This document shows, piece after piece, positions 18,867-26,651 of a stretch of DNA of 64,000 nucleotides. The stretch lies in the NCBI GenBank assembly GCA_048213135.1, contig PS015010.1, positions 992,001-1,056,000 on the forward strand, given 5' to 3'. The stretch is from Reclinomonas americana ATCC 50394 (lineage: Eukaryota; Jakobida; Jakobea; Jakobida). Numbering within the stretch: the stretch's first letter is position 1; each line of letters opens with the position of its first letter. The notes beneath the pieces are model-generated. The model worked only from the letters and a program-made list of their open reading frames with translations. It had not been told where the DNA came from and did no database searches. Both the position numbers and the translations under genes were made by a program.

Positions 18867-19013
18867 CACCACTTTGAAAGAACATTATTAGTTAATTAGT
18901 TTGTAGGACAAGGCTAACAGAAAGAAACAGACCGGTAGTTCAAGTAAAGAAAAAAAGACGAATCAAGAACACAAGATTAAGTTGTACTTACGTGTAAACC
19001 CCCGATTTTACGT

Positions 19014-19727
19014 ATGAAGCACTTATTTGTTGTTGCTGTTGCCGCTGGCATATTTTCAGGAACATCTGCAGTTACACAGGCACAGACCTCTATTAACCTG
19101 GTAAAGATCAACGACGGCGGCGCCCCGGCCCGCAATAACCAGGTAAAATTCATTGAAGGCATAGAAATAAGACCCGAAACGCCCGCTTCCGCGGCTACAG
19201 TAAATACTGCGCCCGTAGTAGTAAGTACACCGGCAAAGCCGCACAGCAAAACTGCTGCCGACGCGGGGTCTGCCATCGAACGCTGCTCTTCCCTCCAGTT
19301 CAAATACGCTTTATTGCTGAATATGGAGGTGGAGTCCATCACCAATTCAAGCCTTTTCTCTTTTATTGATGACTGGTGGGGTACCCGTTACCGTTATGGT
19401 GGCAAAACCAGGGAAGGCATCGATTGCAGTGCTTTCACCGGTACGTTGATGAGTTTTGTTTTTGGCTTTGCATTGCCCCGCACAGCGAGGGATCAGTATG
19501 CTGCCTGTGATAAGATAGAAAAAGAAGACCTGAAAGAAGGCGACCTGGTATTTTTCAATACCCGTGGCGGTATAAGCCATGTTGGTGTATACCTGGCCAA
19601 TGGTTACTTTACCCATTCCAGCACCCATGGCGGCGTTACCATCAGCAGCCTGGATGAAACCTATTACAGCAAGCGCTTCGTTAGCGGCGGAAGATTCAAT
19701 CCGCAACCTGTACAGGGGACCAACTGA
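19014..19727 (+). CDS. Secreted NlpC/P60 cell-wall peptidase
   Basis: This is a 237-residue exported protein. A signal peptide (to about residue 24) and an Ala/Pro/Thr-rich linker precede the NlpC/P60 domain (about 115-230). The catalytic Cys is in GIDCSAFTG, the His in GGISHVGVYL, and a later polar residue lies in YFTHSST. GTRYRYGGKTREG is the usual lead-in. These enzymes cut gamma-D-glutamyl-diaminopimelate or similar bonds in peptidoglycan, so it probably takes part in wall remodelling. It has its own promoter and long leader and is followed by a terminator shared with the flippase gene. Confidence 0.88.
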   Translation: MKHLFVVAVAAGIFSGTSAVTQAQTSINLVKINDGGAPARNNQVKFIEGIEIRPETPASAATVNTAPVVVSTPAKPHSKTAADAGSAIERCSSLQFKYALLLNMEVESITNSSLFSFIDDWWGTRYRYGGKTREGIDCSAFTGTLMSFVFGFALPRTARDQYAACDKIEKEDLKEGDLVFFNTRGGISHVGVYLANGYFTHSSTHGGVTISSLDETYYSKRFVSGGRFNPQPVQGTN

Positions 19728-19750
19728 TACGTACAAAAAAAGCTATCATA

Positions 19751-19782
19751 AAAGGAGACATACTAATGTGCTCCTTTTTTTA
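19751..19782. terminator. Bidirectional terminator overlapping the flippase 3' end
   Basis: AAAGGAG pairs with CTCCTTT around a loop of about 13 bases with T-rich flanks on both strands. Its right arm lies inside the last codons of the flippase gene (stop at 19763-19765), so coding sequence and terminator overlap. Confidence 0.7.
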
Positions 19783-21280
19783 TGCCCAGTCTTTTCAGGA
19801 ATACATTCCATACCGGCAGTACGTCGGGTGAGAGCCTCAGCAGAACGGTTCCTCCTGCATATAAAACCATAAAAGCAAGGCTTCGCAACAGGATGGGACC
19901 AATGCCTGAAAGATTACGGAAAAGGAAATAGCAGGTAAAATAGGAAGCGAGGCCAAGGGCGATACAGTACAGGGTTTTAACCGTGAATGGCTGCAGTTTA
20001 TATTTTTTGTAAAGAAACCAGTAACGGATGGCATTGTATATCGTAAATGAAATCAGGTTGGCAATTGCAGGTCCGAGGATATCAAAATAATATTTAGTGA
20101 GAATATAGTTAAGCGGCAGTGTGAACAGGATGAGTAACACCCCGGTAATAAAATCAAACTGCCATCGCGTGGATGTGCCAATGATCTGTGAACTGACTCC
20201 TGTACCCATATCGATAATACGCATGAGCCCGATATAAAAAAAGACCCATTTCGCATCAATATAACCACTCTGTAACCTGAATGTAAAAATGCCATCTGAA
20301 AAATTCAGCCAGATCAGGGAGAACATACCAACGGAAAAAATCAACTGGTTGATGGATGAACTATGGTAGATCCGGGATATGCGGCTCATGTCCTTATCTT
20401 TCCAGGCTTTGGAAAGTCCTGCAATAGAAGCGGAAATAATACCGCGCTGCGGTGCCTGTATAAGGCTTGAAACGTTTTGTGCCAGCGTGTATACAGCCAC
20501 TTTGGCCAGGCCATCCTGTAATACGGACGCGATCAGGAAGGTGTCGAATACCTGGGAAATAATCAGTACAATGCCCCCGCCATAAACAAAACTGATGAGG
20601 GTAACTATTTTTTTAAAAAACTTCCTGGTTACACGACTGACCCGAAACGTAAAATGTATTTCTCCTTTAATAGCCAGGTACACTATCAAAATGAGTGCAA
20701 TGGCCAGGTAGCTGAAAGCATACAATTTGATGAACAGGTCAAACCCGGAGAGTATTCCTGCAAAAGTGAGTACGATCAGCAGGGTGGCGAACAACCGGAA
20801 CTGGATTTCCTTTAAAAAATTGGTCAGTATGGAACGATGCAACTGCCAGGCATAAGCCTCAAGAATAGAGAAGATGGTCAGCCCCAGGCCAAAAGGGAAA
20901 ATGTAGATATAGTACTTGATAAATTCAGGAGAATTGGCCCCGAATTTCCGGATCACGAGGTCCTTGAAAACAAATCCGGCAACAGTAATAAGGCCGAAAC
21001 CAAGAAGGGAGAGGAGCAGCGACCAGGTCAGCATGTCGTTCTGCCTGCGGGGAAGGTTATCGTTGTAATAAGGATAAAACTTATAAATATATGCCCCCAT
21101 TCCCAGGTTAGATACACCATACATAATACTGGCTACAGCGATAAAGATGCCAATAAGTCCATATTCCGGTTTGGTAAACCCGCCTTCCTTTGTAAAAAGA
21201 TAAGTATTCAGGAAACCGATGGCAAAACCAATATACACCACAACCGATGAAATAAGGCTTTGCTTTCTGATCTGCGACAT
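19763..21280 (-). CDS. Polysaccharide flippase (Wzx/MATE-like)
   Basis: This 505-residue membrane protein has about 14 hydrophobic segments and no soluble domain. The N-terminal pattern (MSQIRKQSLISSVVVYIGFA, then NTYLFTKEGGFTKPEYGL) and the overall layout fit the polysaccharide biosynthesis / oligosaccharide flippase family, which moves lipid-linked sugars across the inner membrane. It lies 9 bp after the M1 peptidase gene on the same strand, probably in one transcript. No glycosyltransferases are adjacent, so its substrate cannot be guessed. Confidence 0.85.
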   Translation of the reverse strand: MSQIRKQSLISSVVVYIGFAIGFLNTYLFTKEGGFTKPEYGLIGIFIAVASIMYGVSNLGMGAYIYKFYPYYNDNLPRRQNDMLTWSLLLSLLGFGLITVAGFVFKDLVIRKFGANSPEFIKYYIYIFPFGLGLTIFSILEAYAWQLHRSILTNFLKEIQFRLFATLLIVLTFAGILSGFDLFIKLYAFSYLAIALILIVYLAIKGEIHFTFRVSRVTRKFFKKIVTLISFVYGGGIVLIISQVFDTFLIASVLQDGLAKVAVYTLAQNVSSLIQAPQRGIISASIAGLSKAWKDKDMSRISRIYHSSSINQLIFSVGMFSLIWLNFSDGIFTFRLQSGYIDAKWVFFYIGLMRIIDMGTGVSSQIIGTSTRWQFDFITGVLLILFTLPLNYILTKYYFDILGPAIANLISFTIYNAIRYWFLYKKYKLQPFTVKTLYCIALGLASYFTCYFLFRNLSGIGPILLRSLAFMVLYAGGTVLLRLSPDVLPVWNVFLKRLGIKKGAH

Positions 21281-21289
21281 GCCGCTAAA

Positions 21290-22969
21290 CTACTCTACTT
21301 TTTTCGTATTGATGTAGAAATTGGGATCAACTTTAAATTCATTGTCGCCTTCAGGATAGAGATCCAGCTTTTTCCACTCTTCCGTTGGCTTGATCCACTG
21401 TTCTGTTTTGAAGATTATTTTCAGCGGCATATTAAAACCTTTTACACAAGTGGTGTAACGGTATTGCAGGCTGTGACCTTCTACTTTGTACTCCAGTGTG
21501 GGTACCTGCGTGGTGGTAAGGTATTGTTCAAATACCTTGCTGAAATCGATGCCCGATTGTTTGATGATGTATTCCTGCACCTGTTTGCCGGTAACGGTCT
21601 GGTGATAGAAGGTTTTATTAAGCCCCCTCAGTATCTGCCTGAATTTTTCATCATTATTGATCACCTGGCGGATGGCGTGCAGCATATTACCGGCTTTGTA
21701 ATACATATCGCCGCTGCCTTCCTGGTTCACGCCATAAGGACCCACAATGGGAATATCGTTGGCGATATTTTTCCGGGTTCCTATCACATAGGCGTTGCCG
21801 GCTTCCTTGCCATAATAATAATCAGTGAACAGGGTTTCGCTGTAGTTGGTAAACCCTTCGTGTACCCACATATCGGCAATATCTTTTGTGGTGATATTAT
21901 TCGCGAACCATTCGTGCCCGCTTTCATGTACAATGATGAAGTCCCATTTCAGGCCCCAGTTACTGCCGCTGAGGTCGCGGCCGGAGTAGCCCATCTGGTA
22001 ACCGTTGCCGTAAGCGATGGCGCTCTGGTGTTCCATTCCCAGGTGTGGAGCGTCAACCAGCTTGTAACCATCCTTGTAAAAAGGGTAGGGACCAAACCAG
22101 TATTCAAACGCTTTCATCATGCGGGTAGCGTCGGTGAATTGTTTCTTTGCTTTCTCCAGGTTATAATCGAGTACCCAGTAATCCATGTCCAGTTTGCCTT
22201 TTTCACCATTGTATACTTCACCGAAGTGAACATATTTACCGATGTAAGGAACGATATTGTAGTTGTTGATGGGCTCTGTTACGGCCCAGTCGTAGGTCAC
22301 GGTGCCGTCGGCGTTCTCTGTTTTACCCCTGAAGCGGCCATTGCTTACGCAAACCAGGTCTTTGGAAATGGTAAAATGGGTCTCGGCACTATCGGGTTCA
22401 TCTGCCTGGTAATCCTTGCAGGGATACCATACGCTGGCACCCAGTCCCTGGCAGGCAACCGATATCCAGGGATTCTGCTGTTTGTCTTTACGCCATATAA
22501 GGCCACCATCCCAGGGTGCCCTGCGGGCCACTTTGGGGCGGCCATGATAATAAATGCTGATGGTGCCAATACTTTTTGCAGCAAGCGTAGCCGCCGGAAA
22601 AAAGTAAGCATCGCCTTCGTGTTGAAGGGTTTTACCGGGCAGGGTAGTGCTGCCTTTAGCGTCTTTTCTTACAATACTGTCTATTACCAGTCCGGGTTGC
22701 AGGTCGATCTGCATCGTTTTGCCTGGTTTCAGTACTTTATATTGAATGTTGTTGTAACCACTGATGGTGCTGTCGCTGTTGTTGAAACGCACATGCAGGT
22801 CATATTTCAGGGCATCCCACCAGTCGCGGCCGGGGCCGTTGCTACCCCTGAGGGTATCCGCATGGGTGAAGGCGTGCTGCGGAGTAAGGGGTTGTGCTGT
22901 TGCAGTAAGGGAAAATAAAGAACTGCAGAGCAGCAGTGCTAATAATTTCAGCAGGGAAAGATGTTTCAT
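21290..22969 (-). CDS. Secreted M1-family metallopeptidase
   Basis: This 559-residue protein has a signal peptide (to about residue 25). The zinc site is HESGH at 348-352 with a downstream Glu at 371 (MWVHEGFTNYSE), as in M1 aminopeptidases; the exopeptidase motif appears as GMEHQ at 311-315. It lacks the long C-terminal HEAT-like domain of larger M1 enzymes, which is common for periplasmic members in Bacteroidota. It probably trims peptides in the periplasm. It is the first gene of a two-gene unit with the flippase. Confidence 0.9.
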   Translation of the reverse strand: MKHLSLLKLLALLLCSSLFSLTATAQPLTPQHAFTHADTLRGSNGPGRDWWDALKYDLHVRFNNSDSTISGYNNIQYKVLKPGKTMQIDLQPGLVIDSIVRKDAKGSTTLPGKTLQHEGDAYFFPAATLAAKSIGTISIYYHGRPKVARRAPWDGGLIWRKDKQQNPWISVACQGLGASVWYPCKDYQADEPDSAETHFTISKDLVCVSNGRFRGKTENADGTVTYDWAVTEPINNYNIVPYIGKYVHFGEVYNGEKGKLDMDYWVLDYNLEKAKKQFTDATRMMKAFEYWFGPYPFYKDGYKLVDAPHLGMEHQSAIAYGNGYQMGYSGRDLSGSNWGLKWDFIIVHESGHEWFANNITTKDIADMWVHEGFTNYSETLFTDYYYGKEAGNAYVIGTRKNIANDIPIVGPYGVNQEGSGDMYYKAGNMLHAIRQVINNDEKFRQILRGLNKTFYHQTVTGKQVQEYIIKQSGIDFSKVFEQYLTTTQVPTLEYKVEGHSLQYRYTTCVKGFNMPLKIIFKTEQWIKPTEEWKKLDLYPEGDNEFKVDPNFYINTKKVE

Positions 22970-23050
22970 GTGCGTTGAGATTATGAATCGGTATTAAATG
23001 CTAATTTAGTTCTCTTTCATTGTATTGATGAACCGTTCAACAAATAGATA

Positions 23051-23104
23051 CAGAATGCCGGATGCCGGATACGGGATACAGGATACGGGATACAGGATAC
23101 GGCG
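23051..23104. repeat. Short tandem repeat, GGATACGGGATACA units
   Basis: Imperfect head-to-tail copies of GGATAC(G/A)GGATACA-type 7- and 14-base units fill 23051-23104, preceded by GCCGGATGCCGGAT. The array lies exactly where the start region of the solute-binding lipoprotein gene should be. Confidence 0.85.
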
Positions 23105-23116
23105 ATCGTATCTGAA

Positions 23117-24730
23117 CTGGTATCCGGTAGCTGGTATCTTGTTTTTTTCCTGTTCTCCTGTACCAATGCCCGCCATGAAGATAAATCCATCTTCCGGTAC
23201 AATGAAAGCAGCGGACTGGCTTCGCTTGACCCGGCTTTTGCCAAAAATAAACAGGTGATGTGGAACGTGCACCAGTTGTACAACACGCTGATCGAGATCG
23301 ACAGCAATATGGAGCTGAAAGGCTCACTGGCCCGGCGGTGGGAGGTTTCGGCGGATAACCTGGTTTTCGATTTTTACCTGAGGAACGATGTCAGTTTCAC
23401 CGATGATGCCTGTTTTCCCGGCGGGAAAGGGCGGAAGCTGACGGCGCACGATGTGGAGTACAGTTTCAAACGCATTATTGATAAAAATACCGCCAGTCCG
23501 GGTGCCTGGATCTTCAACAACCGTGCAGACAGTACCGATGGGTTCAGGGCCCTCAACGATTCCGTATTCCGGCTGAAACTGCAAAGACCCTTTCAATCCA
23601 TACTCGGCATCCTCAGCATGCAGTATTGTTCCATAGTTCCGCGGGAGGCGGTGGAAAAATACGGCGTCGATTTCCGCAGGCATCCTGTAGGCACAGGACC
23701 GTTCCGTTTTGTGGCCTGGGAGGAAGGGCAGGCGCTGGTCATGACAAGGAATGACAAGTATTTTGAACGGGATGCATCGGGTAACGCTTTACCTTATCTC
23801 GATGGCATTAAAGTATCCTTTTACGACAGTAAGGCCACCGAATTTCTGGAGTTCCAGCAAAACCGGCTGGACTTTATTGACGATATCGACGCTTCTTTTA
23901 AGGACGAGGTGCTGACCAAAACAGGCAACCTCAAAAAACAATGGACAGGTAAGATACAACTGCACAAACATCCTTATCTCAATATTGAATACCTGGGTAT
24001 TTTGATGGATGGTGATAATGCACTGGTGAAACAATCTCCCATGCGTTCGCTGAAGATCAGGCAGGCCATCAATTACGGGTTCGACAGGCGGAAGATGATG
24101 CTGTACCTGCGGAATAGTATCGGCACCGCGGCGGAGAGTGGTTTTGTACCTGCCGGTCTGCCTTCATTCGACAGCAGCCTGGTAAAAGGATATCACTATG
24201 ATCCTGCCAAATCCCGGCAGCTGCTGGAAGAGGCGGGGTTTCCCGGCGGAAAAGGTTTGCCGCAAATAAAACTGCTGACCATTCCCATTTATGGCGACCT
24301 GGGTTCTTATATCGCCAATGAATTGCGGCAGCTGGGTATCAACATCCAGGTAGAAGTAATACAAAAAAGCCTGCTGATGGAACAGATGGCCAAATCGCAG
24401 GCCGCTTTTTTTCGTGGCAGCTGGATCGCAGACTATCCCGATGCAGAAAACTACCTCAGCGTTTTTTACGGGAAGAACCCCGCGCCGCCCAACTATACGC
24501 GTTACCATAACCCCATTTATGATGCCTTGTATGAAAAAGCCATGTCGGAAAAAAATGATACGCTGCGTTACCAGTTGTACCGTCAGCTTGATCAATTGCT
24601 CATCAACGATGCGCCGGTGGTACCGTTATGGTACGATATGGCCATACACCTGGTACACAACAACGTCATCAACTTTACACCCAACAGCCTGAACTTACTG
24701 GAGCTGAGAAGGGTAAGGAAAATAAAATAA
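23117..24730 (+). CDS. Solute-binding lipoprotein (SBP_bac_5), unclear start
   Basis: This is a periplasmic peptide/nickel-type solute-binding protein of about 537 residues. The SBP family 5 domain covers most of it (SLARRWEVSADNLVFDF, DFRRHPVGTGPFRF, LKIRQAINYGFDRRKM). The first ATG (23258) would cut off the conserved lead (NESSGLASLDPAFAKN) and the lipobox (VFFLFSC), both of which are encoded in frame upstream. Between the in-frame stop at 23045 and 23258 there is no ATG, GTG or TTG except the GTG at 23255; only CTG codons such as 23117 would yield a lipoprotein signal. A tandem repeat occupies the expected start region, and a T7 tract (23142-23148) lies in the signal sequence. No ABC permease is adjacent. 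Confidence 0.75.
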   Translation: MVSGSWYLVFFLFSCTNARHEDKSIFRYNESSGLASLDPAFAKNKQVMWNVHQLYNTLIEIDSNMELKGSLARRWEVSADNLVFDFYLRNDVSFTDDACFPGGKGRKLTAHDVEYSFKRIIDKNTASPGAWIFNNRADSTDGFRALNDSVFRLKLQRPFQSILGILSMQYCSIVPREAVEKYGVDFRRHPVGTGPFRFVAWEEGQALVMTRNDKYFERDASGNALPYLDGIKVSFYDSKATEFLEFQQNRLDFIDDIDASFKDEVLTKTGNLKKQWTGKIQLHKHPYLNIEYLGILMDGDNALVKQSPMRSLKIRQAINYGFDRRKMMLYLRNSIGTAAESGFVPAGLPSFDSSLVKGYHYDPAKSRQLLEEAGFPGGKGLPQIKLLTIPIYGDLGSYIANELRQLGINIQVEVIQKSLLMEQMAKSQAAFFRGSWIADYPDAENYLSVFYGKNPAPPNYTRYHNPIYDALYEKAMSEKNDTLRYQLYRQLDQLLINDAPVVPLWYDMAIHLVHNNVINFTPNSLNLLELRRVRKIK

Positions 24731-24821
24731 AGGAAGAAGACCCGTCAGTGCAGGGATGAATTAACAAATGAGAAGGACAATTTTGAATTTTGATTTTTTA
24801 CTTTTGAATTAAAACAGCATC

Positions 24822-25208
24822 ATGAAACAACTTGCCGTAACAGGTATACTTGCACTTATTGTACTCACCGGGATCGCTGCCATCAGTGCACCTTCCGATA
24901 AACCCAAAAACCTGAAAATACTACCCAAAAATATCTCCGAAAAGGCGCTGGACAGTATTATGGAAAGCTATAATGCAGCGCTGGGCGTGCAATGCAACTT
25001 CTGTCACAAACAGGATAAGCAGACCGAGGTCTTCGATTTTGCCAGCGATGCGAAATCTGAAAAACTGATTACCAGGAAGATGATGCTGATGACCACGGAT
25101 ATCAACAAGAAATACTTCCAGTTCAACCCGGCGGCGAAAGACGCTATACAGGCCGTGACCTGCAAAACCTGTCACAGGGGGAATCCTATGCCGGCACTGG
25201 CGGAGTAA
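24822..25208 (+). CDS. Di-haem c-type cytochrome
   Basis: This is a 128-residue exported protein with an N-terminal hydrophobic segment (to about 22) and two haem-binding motifs, CNFCH (58-62) and CKTCH (114-118). The spacing and the lead LPKNISEKALDSIMESYNAALGVQCNFCH resemble half of the photosynthetic reaction-centre cytochrome c subunit family (described here by position, about 34-62), which occurs widely in non-phototrophic Bacteroidota. Met 88 or Met 90 may act as axial ligand. It probably carries electrons in the periplasm. Partner genes are not visible nearby. Confidence 0.85.
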   Translation: MKQLAVTGILALIVLTGIAAISAPSDKPKNLKILPKNISEKALDSIMESYNAALGVQCNFCHKQDKQTEVFDFASDAKSEKLITRKMMLMTTDINKKYFQFNPAAKDAIQAVTCKTCHRGNPMPALAE

Positions 25209-25290
25209 GCATGTGCAAATGTTCGAATATGAGAATGAGTAAATTAGAAAGAAAATTCGCATATCCGCACATTATTACATCCGCATATTT
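25207..25290. repeat. Intergenic GCGAATATG-type repeat between cytochrome and msrA
   Basis: Words such as ATGTGCAAATGTTCGAATATG, AATTCGCATATCCGCACAT and CATCCGCATATTTATT occur here, partly inverted with respect to one another. They are the same family as those at 26507-26635, 54305-54360 and 55324-55446. The region separates two converging genes and starts at the cytochrome stop codon. Confidence 0.75.
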
Positions 25291-25291
25291 A

Positions 25292-25942
25292 TTATTGTTT
25301 TTTCAACTTCTTTTTAAACACCTTCTCAAACTTTTCCACTTTAGGCCTGATCACGATCTGGCAGTAACCCTGTCCTGAGTTGTTGCGGTAATAATTCTGG
25401 TGATAGTCTTCCGCGGGATAAAAAACGGTGAACGGCTCCAGTGTTGTTACAATGGGATTGTCGAATGCGCCGCTTTTATCGAGTTCCGCTTTGTATTTTT
25501 CAGCCTTAGCCTTTTGTTCGGCGTTGTGATAAAATATTACGCTGCGGTATTGAGGTCCCACATCGGCGCCCTGGCGGTTCAATGTGGTGGGATCGTGGGT
25601 TTGCCAGAATATTTCCAGCAGTTCGTCAAAACTGATCTTCGCGGGGTCATATACAATGTTCAGGCATTCCGCGTGGCCGGTGGTTTTGTTACACACCTGC
25701 TCATAAGTAGGGTTGGGCACATGCCCGCCGCTGTAACCGCTGGTTACTTTGTCAACGCCTTCCAGTTGCTGGAAGATGGCTTCCGTGCACCAGAAACAAC
25801 CGGTGCCGAAAGTGGCCGTGTCCCTGGCTGCAGTTGATGATGTCATTGGGGTTTTCTCCTTTTTTATGGTTGGTTTATCTTGCTGTGCGCAGGATTGTAA
25901 TCCTATGAAACTGATAGCTGATATTAAAAATAACCGGATCAT
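25292..25942 (-). CDS. msrA: Peptide-methionine (S)-S-oxide reductase, lipoprotein form
   Basis: This 216-residue MsrA has the catalytic motif GTGCFWC (Cys 49) and the family segments SGYSGGHVPNPTYEQVC, HAECLNIVYDP, DPTTLNRQGADVGPQYRS and AEDYHQNY. It reduces methionine-S-sulphoxide in proteins. A signal sequence with lipobox GLQSC (Cys 18) places it in the periplasm as a lipoprotein, different from the cytosolic E. coli enzyme. It is divergent from another predicted lipoprotein gene, with 84 bp between. Confidence 0.95.
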   Translation of the reverse strand: MIRLFLISAISFIGLQSCAQQDKPTIKKEKTPMTSSTAARDTATFGTGCFWCTEAIFQQLEGVDKVTSGYSGGHVPNPTYEQVCNKTTGHAECLNIVYDPAKISFDELLEIFWQTHDPTTLNRQGADVGPQYRSVIFYHNAEQKAKAEKYKAELDKSGAFDNPIVTTLEPFTVFYPAEDYHQNYYRNNSGQGYCQIVIRPKVEKFEKVFKKKLKKQ

Positions 25943-26026
25943 TTTCTGAGTTTGATATATCTACGCAAAGTTATTTTAGTTAGATTGTATAACCATTTTT
26001 TGCAACAAAAGTTTAACAAAGGCCTT

Positions 26027-26503
26027 ATGACCAGGAATATCGCACTTTGCATGATTATTGCGCTGGTGATAACCGGCTGTAAACCCCCGTCGCATATGTC
26101 ACCCATTCAAACACACGCCATCCGTTTATTGCCCGGGCAGGACCTGAAGCAGTCCATCCAGCAACTGGTGAATGATAAGCACATAGAGGCCGGCTGGGTG
26201 AGCGCCTGCGCCGGCAGCCTTACCCGGTACCATATCCGTTTCGCGAATCAGCCCAATGCCACGGCCGACAGTGGTCATTTTGAGATCGTAAGCCTCAGCG
26301 GTACGGTTTCGGTGAACGGTTCGCACCTGCACATCAGTATCAGCGACAGCACGGGGCGAACGATCGGGGGGCACCTGATGGAGGGCTGTATTGTATACAC
26401 CACCGCGGAGATCGTGCTTTTGAGCAACGACAGCCTGGTATTCAAACGGGAAAAAGACGGAACAACACCATGGGAGGAGTTGTCTATTCAGCCCAAAAAG
26501 TGA
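26027..26503 (+). CDS. PPC/DUF296-domain lipoprotein
   Basis: This is a 158-residue protein; the ATG at 26027 gives a good lipoprotein signal (MTRNIALCMIIALVITGC). The rest is a PPC (DUF296) domain: IRLLPGQDLKQSIQQLV, AGWVSACAGSLTRYHIRFAN, EIVSLSGTVS, and the final GGHLMEGCIVYTTAEIVL. In plants this domain sits beside AT-hooks; in bacteria it is usually a free-standing trimer of unknown role. Export as a lipoprotein is unusual and argues against DNA binding. It is divergent from msrA. Confidence 0.85.
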   Translation: MTRNIALCMIIALVITGCKPPSHMSPIQTHAIRLLPGQDLKQSIQQLVNDKHIEAGWVSACAGSLTRYHIRFANQPNATADSGHFEIVSLSGTVSVNGSHLHISISDSTGRTIGGHLMEGCIVYTTAEIVLLSNDSLVFKREKDGTTPWEELSIQPKK

Positions 26504-26506
26504 ATG

Positions 26507-26635
26507 TGCAGATGTACGAATGCTAGGATGTGCGGATATGCGAATGTGAGGATATGCAGATGTGAGAATCAGGAAATGTAACGCTGCAGTTACTTTAAGA
26601 CATTCGTAATTCGGCATTCGTAATTAACTTTGCCG
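26507..26635. repeat. Mosaic intergenic repeat before the MutS2-like gene
   Basis: Tandem degenerate copies of GGATATGCGAATGTGA-like words (26515-26572) are followed by two ATTCGTAATT units (26603-26627). The array begins within the stop codon context of the PPC gene (TGAATGTGCAGATG) and ends about 25 bp before the MutS2-like start. Confidence 0.85.
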
Positions 26636-26651
26636 TTCAAAAACAAGAAAG

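Noticed and set aside
21260-22918. Plus-strand open frame of 552 codons
   Set aside because: It is antisense to the M1 peptidase with its HESGH zinc site; codon bias of the opposite strand explains the openness.
23051-23104. CRISPR array
   Set aside because: Repeats of 7-14 bases without unique spacers; a simple tandem repeat.
24731-24821. ABC permease partner of the solute-binding protein
   Set aside because: The gap holds only T-rich repeat words before the cytochrome gene; no permease is encoded nearby.
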